A stretch of 64,000 nt of DNA from Liopterus haemorrhoidalis (Eukaryota; Arthropoda; Insecta; Coleoptera; Dytiscidae). Below the pieces are notes generated by a model that did not search any database, was not told the DNA's origin, and worked only from the letters and a program-made list of their open reading frames with translations. This document shows, in pieces, positions 12,801-24,800 of the stretch; position 1 is the stretch's first letter; each line of letters opens with the position of its first letter. A program made the translations under genes and the position numbers. The DNA lies in the NCBI GenBank assembly GCA_963971575.1, contig OZ020611.1, forward strand, positions 148,330,419 to 148,394,418. The letters run 5' to 3'.

Positions 12801-15800
12801 AATGTGACAATATTAAGTGCATCTTTATATTGCACTGAGTAGCAAACAATTTTATAACATGGGCTGTGTTAGGCGCAAATAGCCATCGTTGCGCCAAAAA
12901 TTTTAACTAACTAACTTAATTTTATTACTTATATCTGCCGCCATTTTGTTTGGTTCAATTTTGGCAGTTCACATTTGATAGTCGGGCAGAGCAAATGTGA
13001 TAAATTTGTTATGGAGCTTTTTACAATTTAACAACGCTTTGTTATACTACGAATTGTTACGGTGACCCTCACAAAAATTCTTATGCTTGGTTTATATACG
13101 GAACAAGAATAAGGAATAGGAAATAAGAATAGTACACAAGATGTTAAAACATAGCTGCGCCGTATATCGGTTTATGTAGGAATGAAATTTAACTTAAACA
13201 TAAGAATAGTTCCTAACATTCAACATTTTATTCTTATTTCAAGAATAAAACACGATAAGCGTGCGCACAGCAATCAAAATGTCTGCCGTAATAAAGTTTG
13301 TTCAACAGATGTTTTTCAGTTGTTAGTAGAGGGTTGTAAACAACAATAAAATGCTTTTAACGGTAATAAATGAATTTTTTTTAAAGGTTATATGAATCAG
13401 AACCTGTCAAGTGACAAATGTTAAACACAGGCCACGCAAGTACGCAGGCGCAGCGACGAAATGTTATGTCCTATATAAACGGTTTAATATTTTTTATTCT
13501 TGTGTACTATTCTTATTTCCTATTCCTTATTCATGTTGCGTATATAAACCAACCATTAGCAGTAACTCAGTAGTTATGTTAACAAAATTAGCCGTTATTG
13601 GGGCACTAAAACTCCACAAGTGGTTCATCAGCAGTCATTTCATCCTTCTAATGTGACAGTGTGGTGTGAAATTTGGTCAGGAGATGTAGTTATTATTACC
13701 TTATATCTCTTATATTTTATCAGACGCTACGTTACCCGTAGCTGTAACTATGAATTGCAATCGCTACCGTGACGTGTTTGAGAAGCTTTTGAACCATTAA
13801 TTAGATGAACTGAGCTTGGAAAACATTTCGTTTCAGCAAGATGTCGCTAAATGTCAGACAATATGACCCACAATCTTAATGTTGAAGACAACGTTTCCAG
13901 ACATATTAAGCAATTAAAAAGCAATCCCATTGACTGGCTGCCAAGATCTTCAGATTTTATTGCTCCATATTCTTTTCTATTGAGTTAACTTAATCAAGTT
14001 AAATGAATCAGATAGTCAAAGTTTGTTGTGATTTATGAATAATCCTTAATAGAGCAAAATGTAGGATTGTTGTGACTTATAATTTAATCTGACTTACCTA
14101 ACTAGCTAATCAAAGAAGCAAAATATTACTTACATCTCAACAGAAGCAATCCGTAACTTTTCCAATTGATACACATTAAAAATGGCTCCACTAACTTTAC
14201 CAGAAGTTCCAAATGTAATTTCAGTTTTAAACACGCATCTGGTAGAATCATGACTGGTTGGAGTAGAAGCATTAATGAATGCGTTTATTATATCCGCAGA
14301 TTGAGTGATCTTTTCTGCGTTCAAATTATTGCTTTTTCCCATGAACAACAAATGTGAAATAAGATGAGCTTTGTTGGTGCTTTTTCCAGATCCACTCTCT
14401 CCAGCAAGTACAATATGTTGAGGTATTTCGTGGTGTAGGACATCTTGGTAAGCTCTGTCGGCGATTGAATATATGTGTGGTGGGTTCTCAGACTGGGATT
14501 TTAGATTGTACTTGTTATGGTGCTGCAGAAATACACATTAGAATTATTATTATAAAACTAAATTTAAACAGCGACCTTAGCTTGTAATTTTATTAGATTC
14601 ATAATACGTCAGTTCATAAATTCATGTGCATTTATATATACCTACCGGGGTTGCAGGGGTGATATGCAACCCGGTACCGTCATTATCGAAAACGCGACCT
14701 CGAGAAATCAGAAAAATAAAACGAAAAAATTTGGTGGCAGGCATACACAAACGATGATATAATATATAGAACCTATAGCGATAAATAGTGAACGAATACA
14801 ATTAGTCTTTTTAAGAAATACAGGGAGTTTATTAATGATTGATAGGTATCTGAATTAAGCGCGTTGTCGTGGTAGTATTTTCATCTGACAGTGTTGGGTT
14901 ACTAACTTGCCATGACGCATTCAACGCATTTAATATGACCGTACATCGAAGATTTTTGACACTGACGTTTGAATATTTAGTTTTGCCTTTTTATCACTTT
15001 AAAGTGTATTTATTATCAGACTTTTTATTGCTATTTTTCTATATATTTCATTGGTAAGAAAAAATAGACAAATAAACAATAGCAATTGTATTAAACATTG
15101 GGGTTCGGTGTCAGAGCCAAGGTAAGGGGGGTGGCGGAGGCGCGACGGCCCTGGAAGCACTAAGGAAAAGGGCGCTGACGGGATTGACTAAGGGGCGCCA
15201 TTGCGAAGGCGAGGACCTTTTTGTTTTTGCTCGTCATTTCAATTTTGAGAGGTGACCTTTTTTTTGCTCATCACTTAGATTTTGGGAGGTAAGGACCTTT
15301 TTTTTGGTCGTCACTTGGATTTGTGAGGACCTTTTTTTTTAATTTGGAGAGGAGAGAGCCTTTTTTTCTTTATTTGCGACGGGCGCCAAAAACACGGCTC
15401 TGCCCCTAGCGCAAGTTTTCCTTACTGCGGCTCTGTTCGGTGTCATATATAGGCTATTCCAAACGATCAGGCGGAACTAGGTTTTGCAATCTAATTACTT
15501 TCATTGTTTAAATCGTGCTTTTTGGCCGTTTTGTTTAAGCTTTGTGAATCATACTTACGTAAACATTTTTAGGTTAAAGTTAATATCATTTTCTTTATAT
15601 TTTGATTTTTTGTGACATTCCTAATATAAATTTCCCATTTATTTATTTGTTTGTTATTAAAATATGTAAAAAAAGCATTTTATTTTTGACATATGTCATT
15701 CGTTTCCATTATTTCACTGTTGGAATTTTAAATTTTGACATTCCAACTTCAAAAATGAAATAACCCAAGAAAGGTACCTTCTCGTGACAACCTAAAAGAA

Positions 15801-18800
15801 CGAAATTCCAATTTAGTTCCGCCTAAACGCTTGGAATAGCCTGTATATACACACACGAATTTTCACAGTGTCTGAAAGTAGGTCGTTCAGATAGTATTTT
15901 CCGGGGGGAAACAAACTGTTGGTTATTGCGATTTTCTTGAGTTACAAAGGTAAAAGTTTTATACAATGCCTTTTTGCAATTACATTATTTGTTAATGTGG
16001 CAGCATAGAACGTTCTACAATGTTCCATAGAGTGTTTATGTCGTTAAACTAGAAGGTAGGATGATCGCTTTGCTCTGCTTCGCTCCAGTCGCATTCAACC
16101 AACCTAACCGAACCTACGAACCTAAGATAGTGTTATTTTTATTAAACTAGAACAGAGCTTCCCAATCTTTTTGAGCCGCGAAGCACTTTTCACGAGAAGA
16201 ATTCGTCGCGGAGCACTATTGTTGTTATATACAAGGTGTGTAAATTAAGTAACCGGACTGGCAACTTGGGACGCGGGACTTGGAGGGGCAGCAGGTGAAC
16301 ATGTGATACGTCTTCAGTACGAGTCTGAACTCGCTAGAGTAATTTTGTTGTCTGTAGCGATTATTTTCGTGAAACAGTTTTTTCTAGTGCGTTATAAAAA
16401 TGAGTGACATTCATTTCGAGCAACGGTATGCTATCAGGATTTGCTTCAGACTTGGGCACAGTAAGGAAACTTTTGCAAAACTTCAGCAGGCCTACGGAAA
16501 CTGTCTTTTGTCAAGGACCCAGATTTTTTGGTGGTTTAAGGCATTTTTAGATGGAAGAGACAATGCGCCTTGTCACACAGCAATTTCAATAAACAAGTTT
16601 TTGGCCAGTAAAAACATTCCTGTGACTGCTCGGCCTCCATATTCGCCTGACTTGAATCCTTGTGACTTTTTCTCTTCCCAAGATTAAAAAATCACCTCAA
16701 GGGACGTCATTTTGGAACACTCGAAAACATTCAAACGCCCGTAACCGACCAGCTGAAAGCTATTCCAGTATCCGAGTTCCAGCACTGCTATGAGGATTGG
16801 AAGTACCGTCTCCAGCGCTGTGTGGTTTCCCAAGGAAGTTACTTTGAGGGAGACAATATTGACTTGTAATTCTATTTGAATATATATATATTTTTTTTTA
16901 TCAGTCCGGATACTTAATTTACATGTATATAGCAACAGTAGTAGATCGCGGAGCACTAGTAGACGCTTGCGGAGCACACTTTGGAAACTCTGAACTAGAA
17001 GATAGGTAGCTCGCTTCGCCCCGCTCCGCTCGCATTCTTCTAACCTAACCGAACCTAAGGTAGTGTTTTTGTTATTAATCTAGAAGACAGGTTGCTCGCT
17101 TTACTCGACTTCTTTTAACCTAACCTAAGATAGTGTTTTGTCATTAAACTAGAAGATAGGTAGCTCGGTCCACTCGGTTCTATTAACCTGACACTTTCCT
17201 ACCCTAACCAAAACTAAGATTAAACTAGAAAGTAGATAGCTAGCTCTACTCGCATTTTACTAACCTAACCGAACCTAGCGCTGCCATAGATGTCAAATTT
17301 ACGCTGATTTATGAAAATCTAACATAAAATTACAAGTTATAACAGTGAAAAATAATGAAAACTGTGTAAAAAAACTAACAATTTCCGTACCTAATGTAAT
17401 TTATTATTATCTAATAAAGATGTCTCTACAAAAAATTCATTAAAATAATGCAAAATGAGTATGTATATGTATATATGACTCATCTGGTGTTCCCTATTCC
17501 ATTATCCGGTGTCTCTCCGTTGTACCTTGTGTGTAAAACCCGTAATCATCCGGGTTTTTTCTACGATTAATCAACTATTTATGGATAAAGTTGACTTGAC
17601 TAATTTAAGATGATGCCGAAAGAAAATATGTCGATGTCGAGGTTGTCGCAATATCTGGGTGAATATCTAGTGTTCAAGACTGACAGTGAGGTGAATATAT
17701 TCGAATAGGTGCGAAATATTCGAACAAATTCGAATCAGGACATTTAACTTACAGCCAGATCGTAAATATCTTGTGTTTCATTAGGATTTATTATTAACAA
17801 TATATCTCCAACAAACGTGTGAAATTTGCCGATGGCCATTCTTTCTTGAAGCTCGAATAAAATCAAGTCTTCACTCATATTTTCCATCGAAGCTAAATCT
17901 TCTAAGAACATACGTTCTGGTGGTAATTCTTGCGATGTTTTGAGAAGACTTGATTTTATAGTTGGTTCAGGTTTTCTTTCAGATTTTGCTGTGAGTCCTA
18001 GGTCTTCTGTTATTTTCTTCAGTTCTTGGGTAAGCTAAAAATAAAAATACTAATTGTTACATTTGTTACTCAGATAGTAAAATAAATCTGACAGAATTTT
18101 TCGGTCTGTCAAGTAAGATGTAGGAAGTATTCCTAGATATGGAAGCATAGTAGTATTCCTAGATGCTGTATCCATATTTAGAATTGCTATTTTAGTAGCA
18201 GACTTTAATCGAATATGAAAATCGAAGAAAAAGTTTTTTTTTTACTAACCTCGAATATTGATGGATATATTTTTATGAAATCTTTCTTGGGATATTTTCG
18301 GAATTGTAAGAATCTAAATTAAAGTACTGCAGCAAAAAACAAGGTTTTATTGTCTATATCAGCAGTTCCCAACCTGGGGTACGCGAAGGACCGGTTGGGG
18401 GTACGCGAAAATAATAGAGATGTCGAAAAACACCACAGTTTTACAGAGACTTTTAAGGTTAAGGTTGAGAAAGAAAAATTGATTGAACTCTCGACTGATT
18501 TTTCTTTTGAATCTGATTTCGAAAAAAGAAAAATCATTGACTTCTGGGCAGTATTGAAAGAAGAGTACCAAGAACTCAGTGACAAAGCAATAAAATCAAA
18601 CACATAGCTAGTCGAAAGAGCATTCTCGTCTTATATGTACATTAAAAATAAATATTGCAATAAGCTTGACGCAGCTCCTGATTTCAGGTTATATCTGTCT
18701 TCATTTGAACCTGATTTTAAAAGACTAAGATCCATGAAATAAGCTCAAGGGTTGCATTAAAATTATTAAAAACCACAATGCAAAACTTTCATGCCATCAA

Positions 18801-21800
18801 GATGAATAATTGCTATTTCAAATTTGACGAATAGTAATTATTCTACTTTCATCATAAGTCAATGTGGGTAAAAATTATTTTAATGGTGTTTTTATGTGTT
18901 TTATTTTATTACAATTTGTATTATTTAAAGACAGTAAATAAATAAAAGCCTATAAATGCCATTGTCTAACCCAGTGGTACTCAACCTGGTCTCCACTAGT
19001 GGGCGGTAGGAATTTTTTGGTGGGCGGTAGGGGTTTTGTCCAATGCTGGCTACTTTCCGTTTTTTTTTTTATATTTAATTGACGTTTTAAAAACATTAAA
19101 ATGGAAATTTTTTAAAGTATATATATAAAATATTTTATTGCCAGACAATTAAAGTACAATTTAAAAAAAAAAAAAATTACATAGTGGTTATACATATGCC
19201 TAATTGTATTTCTATGTATTCATGTATAAATATTTTATTATTATTATAAAACAGTGTTTAACACTATGTTACCACACACAGTTAGTTATGCCGGGAAAAA
19301 GGGCAAAACCCAGCAGTTTTTAAAGTATTATTTAAAAGAAAATCATAGCATTACTGAAAAACATTTTCATTAAGTTTTCATAAAATTCTTTGCTGTTTAT
19401 AGTTAAATTTGTGCATGTATATTTGTTGTGTTTAATAACAAGAGATGATGCAGTAAGTTGTTTTATAAAGATTTTTGCAGCTAAATTTTGCGAAAGTATT
19501 TGGTAAGTTATTATTATTATCAGTGGCGCAGCCAAGATTTTGTCTTGGGAAGGGCCGAATCAAATTTCGAGGGCACGTGGGCCACATACAGCCCTCAACC
19601 TTATTTTTTGTGGCCCCTGAAGCGGTAATCAAAATCACTTGAGCTTATTTAGGAGAAAAATATATTTAAAAATGTAAAATATACTCCTCCCCTTTTCTGT
19701 TTATAAAAAAATGTCAAGAAACCCTTCGGGATATTTAAATTTCCGTCACTGCTTATCATTTTGTACGTAAAATAGACTGCGACCAAATCAGTTCGACACC
19801 CCTGCTGTTGGATATTGATGTTTATATCAAATAATAATTCCATTATTTGTTGATAAAAAAATGTAATTGTTAATCCATGTATCAAAAACTTTCACTTGAT
19901 TTTTTCTTCGATAAATACATATTTATTTATATTTTTCGCGGGATATATTTTTGAAGTCTCAATATTTTTCTTACTTATGAGTTTAGTTCTCTAAATCAGC
20001 CGCTTGGCCACAATTTGTACCGAACGGCCAGACTCGTGTGAAGGTTATACCGAAATCAGATTTCCACTTAATCTTAGTCGATGTGTCAGGGGAAAAAAGG
20101 ATCAACGCTCCCCTTCATATAATTGGAGCATATTTGGAAAGTGATGTATTTTCACTTGAACAATAACGGCCCCTATCAAGAGTAGGCAATCTTTAAAAAA
20201 TGTTTATTTATACGAAAAAAAAAAAAAAAAAACAAAAAATGCCAATATTGTTTACAATGAAGTAATTTAAAAATTAACTACTGTTGTGGTTAACAAATTT
20301 TATCTTCAACTCTCCGAGCAGCGCCGTGTAATCTGCTGGTCCTGGGAGGGGCCCAGCCCCCCCGTTGGCTGCGCCACTGATTATTATACAACAGGTGGGC
20401 GGTATGAAAATTTTTCTATCAACAGAGATGCTAAAGTGGGCGGTAGGTATGAAAAGGTTGAGTACCCCTGGTCTAACCTAACATCACATAAGAAAATTTA
20501 AAAAAAAAAAATGCTTGGGTGCGGGTATTGAAGATAGAAAACATAAATGAAAAGTTTAATTAAGGGGTGCGTGAGAAAAAAAGGTTGGGAACCGCTGGTC
20601 TATATTGTACTTACATAATAGCAATTTTCAGGTATTGCTGTCATGAAAGGATGATCAAGCAATTCAACCATGTAAGGACGATATTCTGCATTCTTTTCCA
20701 AGCATCTGTAACAGAAAATCATACAATTATTTTATTATTAAAAGTAGTAGTCACTGATGTATACTTGTATATTTTTAACGCGTCAATATTATATTAGTAA
20801 TAGAAATTTGCAAAATTATTATAGATAGTTGAATTTTTGTATGCATATTTAGTTATTTGGTCCGTATACAAGAAAAATACGGAAAGTTCGAACATGACAT
20901 ATTATAGGTTTGACCTGGACTTTTTTATACAGCAACAAAAACTGTATATGTAAACTGAAATTAATTGAACAAATTTTATTTTTTAAAATAATGCCCTTGC
21001 TGTTATACGCACTTATCCCAAAACTTAGATATTTTGCGAATTTCAACAGGATTTTTTTTCGGTGGCTTTCGAAGTCAAATTTTATAAGAACTTCTTCAAA
21101 ATTTTTAAATTGAAGGAGACAATTTTTTGGAACAAATCATTATTGTAGATGGAAGCACCATTACATCCCAGAAAGCAAATATGCTATAACAGCATGGAAT
21201 GGCGCCACACAAATTCTACGTCACCAAAGGAACTCAAAACAGTGTCGTCACGGTTAAATTTTTATAGACATCATACTTGACCGAAAAACTACGTATAGAA
21301 ATGCATACATAGTATTACAGACAATTTCTTTTAAAATTCAGAGAGTCAATAATAACCAAACGACGTGGACTGTTGAGTAAAGATATGATTCTCTGGTATG
21401 TATTTTTGAGAAACCTGGTTCAGAGAGAGAGAAAAAAAAAAAAAGAAATCCAAATGAAGGATGAACAAAAAGAAAAAGAAAATTGAATTGAAGTGACGAG
21501 CAAAAAAAAAGAGGAAAAGCAAAATGGATCATAGTGATGAGGCAAAAAAGAAAACGAATACAATAATAATATATAAATAAAAATATAATTAAAAATGAAA
21601 AAGAAGACGAATCAAAGTGTAAAGAAGAATTAAAGTTGTGAAAAAAATAAAGGAGAACCTAAAAAACCGCGGGCTGGGTTTCGATGAATATTTTACACCC
21701 GCCTCGCGCCGGCCCTGTCCACAGTAATAATATCAGGTCTCATGTTGCCCGCTTAACCCAAGAAATGCTAGATACGATGAGAAGTATTGCCTCGTCCACA

Positions 21801-24800
21801 TTATAGTCCTTGCTTATCGTCAAATAAGGAGATGATGGCAGTGGTGTAAATTTGGCATCAAACGCAACCAAAAATCTTTTTCTTGAAAAACAATCGTTTG
21901 GATAAGTGTGTATTAAAAAAACACGGGAATTATTTTGGACGAATAATTAACTTTGTGTTGTTCAAGTTAAAACTCTCTAAGTATTTTTAGAAAACAGAAA
22001 AAAGTTTTCTCGACCTTTCTGGCACAAGAATTTATGCCAATAGTTTTCAGCCATCTCTACAAATCTTTTTCGACTATTTACCAACATGATAGCCAACATG
22101 TGAACCAAATAAACACAGGAAGTAGAAAATATCATGTCTTTATATCAGGTCGTCAAGGATGAAATATGTAGTTAATAATATTTCCAACTTTAACAGCTTA
22201 TTATTTGACATTGGCTTAATATTTTACCGTTCTGGTTTTTTTGTTGGAAAGTTACACATCTCGCCTAAAAATGGAATGGTCGGAAATTCGCACTATTATG
22301 AAGTATGAGTTCTTACGTGGAAGTACGGCGTCGCAGATCGCGCGAAACATTAATAGTGTATTTGACTCTAGTGTTACTACGCAGTGATGCAAAAACTTAA
22401 AGAAAAATAGCCTAGATTGGTCAACAGATCGACTCCCATCTTATTGCATGATAACGCTAGACCACACACTGCACAAATGCCTGTGGCAGAACTACAGGAA
22501 TTGGAGTTGAAACTTCTTTATCATCCTCCATACTTACCAGACCTAACCCCCACTGACTACCACTTCTTCCGCGATTTGGACAACTTTTTAATAGGAAAAT
22601 AGTTTAATTCCGACAATGCTGTAAAACTGGCCTTCCAGGAATTCATTGACTCTCGTCCTCCAGGATTTTATACCACCGGCCTGATCAACCTGCCGCTTAA
22701 ATGGCAAAAGTGTATAGACAATATGGATGCATACTTTGATGAATAAAGTAATTCCTAATATTTGTAAGTTATCAACCAACTTTGCCTTTTTTTCTACAAA
22801 TTTCATCCTTGACGTCCTAATAATATGAAATAATTATCCTCTAAAAGTGTGAGCTAGATAGTGCAAAACGAAATATGGGATGAAATTACTGCTTATGAAA
22901 ATCATTAATTTTGCATTATAATTAATAATAAAGTTGCAATTTAATAGTAATATAAATGTCTTACTCGGAAATAAAATCATTATAAGCTTCAGACCAATTT
23001 GCAGGCCTGTATAAAGTCGGTGGTGGATTCCTCGTAATTTGAAACATCGCTCTAGTTGGATGCATGTCTTGGAAAGGTGGTTTACCATCTCCCAATTCAA
23101 TGGCTGTTATCCCCAAAGCCCAGACATCAGCTCTGTTCCCGTAAATACTATCACTGGTGCTTTGGGCACTAGCGACAACTTCTGGAGCCATCCAGCAAAC
23201 CGAGCCAATGCAAGTACCACGTTTGCCCAATGTACTCTTCACATCTCGGGATATTCCAAAGTCTATCAGTTTAATTTCTCCATCTTTGTTGATGAGGATG
23301 TTTGAACCGCAAATATCACGATGTATTATGTGATGTTTGTGTAGATGTATCAAGGCCTAGAAGAAGAGAAAAAAAAATAGATGAGAGTCATTAATTATCC
23401 AGAGTACGTCTATAAAATATATTAAAGCACTGATAGAGCAAATCTCTATTACATTATTTTTCAACATTGTTCTCTTGCTTCTGAAACGCTAATCACAGTA
23501 CATTGATGCGCAAGCTTCGTTATTCCCTCTGAGTAAAATGTTTTTGGTTGAATGATGAACCATGTATGCACCGCTTCTTTTAGTTCTGCATCTGAGGAAA
23601 ATCTTTGTCTTTGTAAAGATGTTTTGAGTGGACCGAAGAAGTGATAATCCGAAGGAGAGAGGTCAGGACTATATGAGGGATGTTGATATAACTCAAAATT
23701 CAGTTCTTGAAGAGTTTCAACCGTCAGAATGTAGACGGCCAATGCTTTCACTATGTAACCCAATGCTTTATGATAACAGTCCTAGTCATTTTATTCGAAT
23801 TGCACGATTTAGTTTGTTACGATTACGTAGAAAGGTTGTTACCGACGAATTTTTCAAAATGAGAAAAAAATAATTTCCTATTTTGTTTTTTTCTCGACGT
23901 TCTATATCTTGATTGGAGAATATATGCCAATGGTTTACAACCATCTCTACAGATCTTTTTGGAAAGCTGTAATAAAATTAAAATTGCCAAAAGGATAGAC
24001 AACATCTAAACCGGCACCTATAAGAGCCTGTTGTTGGCGCTTATTGATGTCGGTTAATGGACACGTAGAAAGAATGTATCCGGCGCCAGGTACAGAAATT
24101 ACTTCATCAATAAATAGCTTGGTTTAGAATTAATATTCCTGTACCTACTTGAGGGTGTTATATACTATACGAGGTTAGCCTCTTATATTTCGGCATTGCG
24201 CTAAACTAATGCCACCATCTGGCAACTGATTTTTCTATCGTAAAGTTTGACAATTTTGACGGTATACGTACTCAGAACGTTTTGACGTACGAGCGCTATT
24301 TGTGTTGTTTACAGCAGTGTTTCTCAACCAAAAACGCACCGCGGACCAGTATAATATATAATTTTCTAACGCGGAGCACTAATAATAATTGTTGATTCAT
24401 TTTTTGCAAGAAAATAAATATATTTAATGTGCTACTAAATACATTTATTTTATTTGTAGAATATCACAGACAGTTTACAGAAAATAAACAAAATATATAT
24501 TATTTACATGAAATATGTGCATAACAAATAAAAAAAAAACTGCAAAAAAAACACATATAAAAACTTTCGCAGACCACTTAAATTTTTCTGTTAATTCTGA
24601 TAATTTTTTTCAACTTTCGACGTGAATTAACGCAGCAACAATGCATCGATGAACTTGATTGGACTTTTGGCGATGAAACACAAGCAAGGACTACTGTTTA
24701 TCGATGGTTTGCCGGTTTGCCCTAGTTCGCTTAAGGACGAATTTCGCGAAGGTCGTCCAAAATCGGTTGTTGTTCCGGAAAACATTAATGCTGTGCGTGA

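Larger units (their letters stand above)
16030..17285. repeat. Diverged ~75-90-bp tandem repeat, split by a hAT insertion
   Basis: Units built on TTAAACTAGAAGATAGGTAG, CTCGCTTCGCTC and TTCTAACCTAACC occur at 16033-16152 and 16993-17285. They are the same family as inside the foldback elements but here have no foldback ends, so the tandem repeat exists independently. At 16153-16992 a hAT interrupts one unit. Confidence 0.75.
18360..20597 (+). mobile_element. hAT-A: outer element of a triple nest
   Basis: Perfect 8-bp duplications GTCTATAT (18352-18359, 20598-20605) flank CAGCAGTTCCCAACCTGGGG and the mirrored right end GGTTGGGAACCGCTG. Plus-strand coding near 18405-18741 is the C-terminal part of a ZBED/SCAN-type hAT transposase: LSDKAIKSNT, an in-frame TAG, then VERAFSSYMYIKNKYCNKLD and SFEPDFKRLRS. 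It lies in the 2.6-kb intron between exons 4 and 5, 17 bases from the exon 4 donor. Confidence 0.9.
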
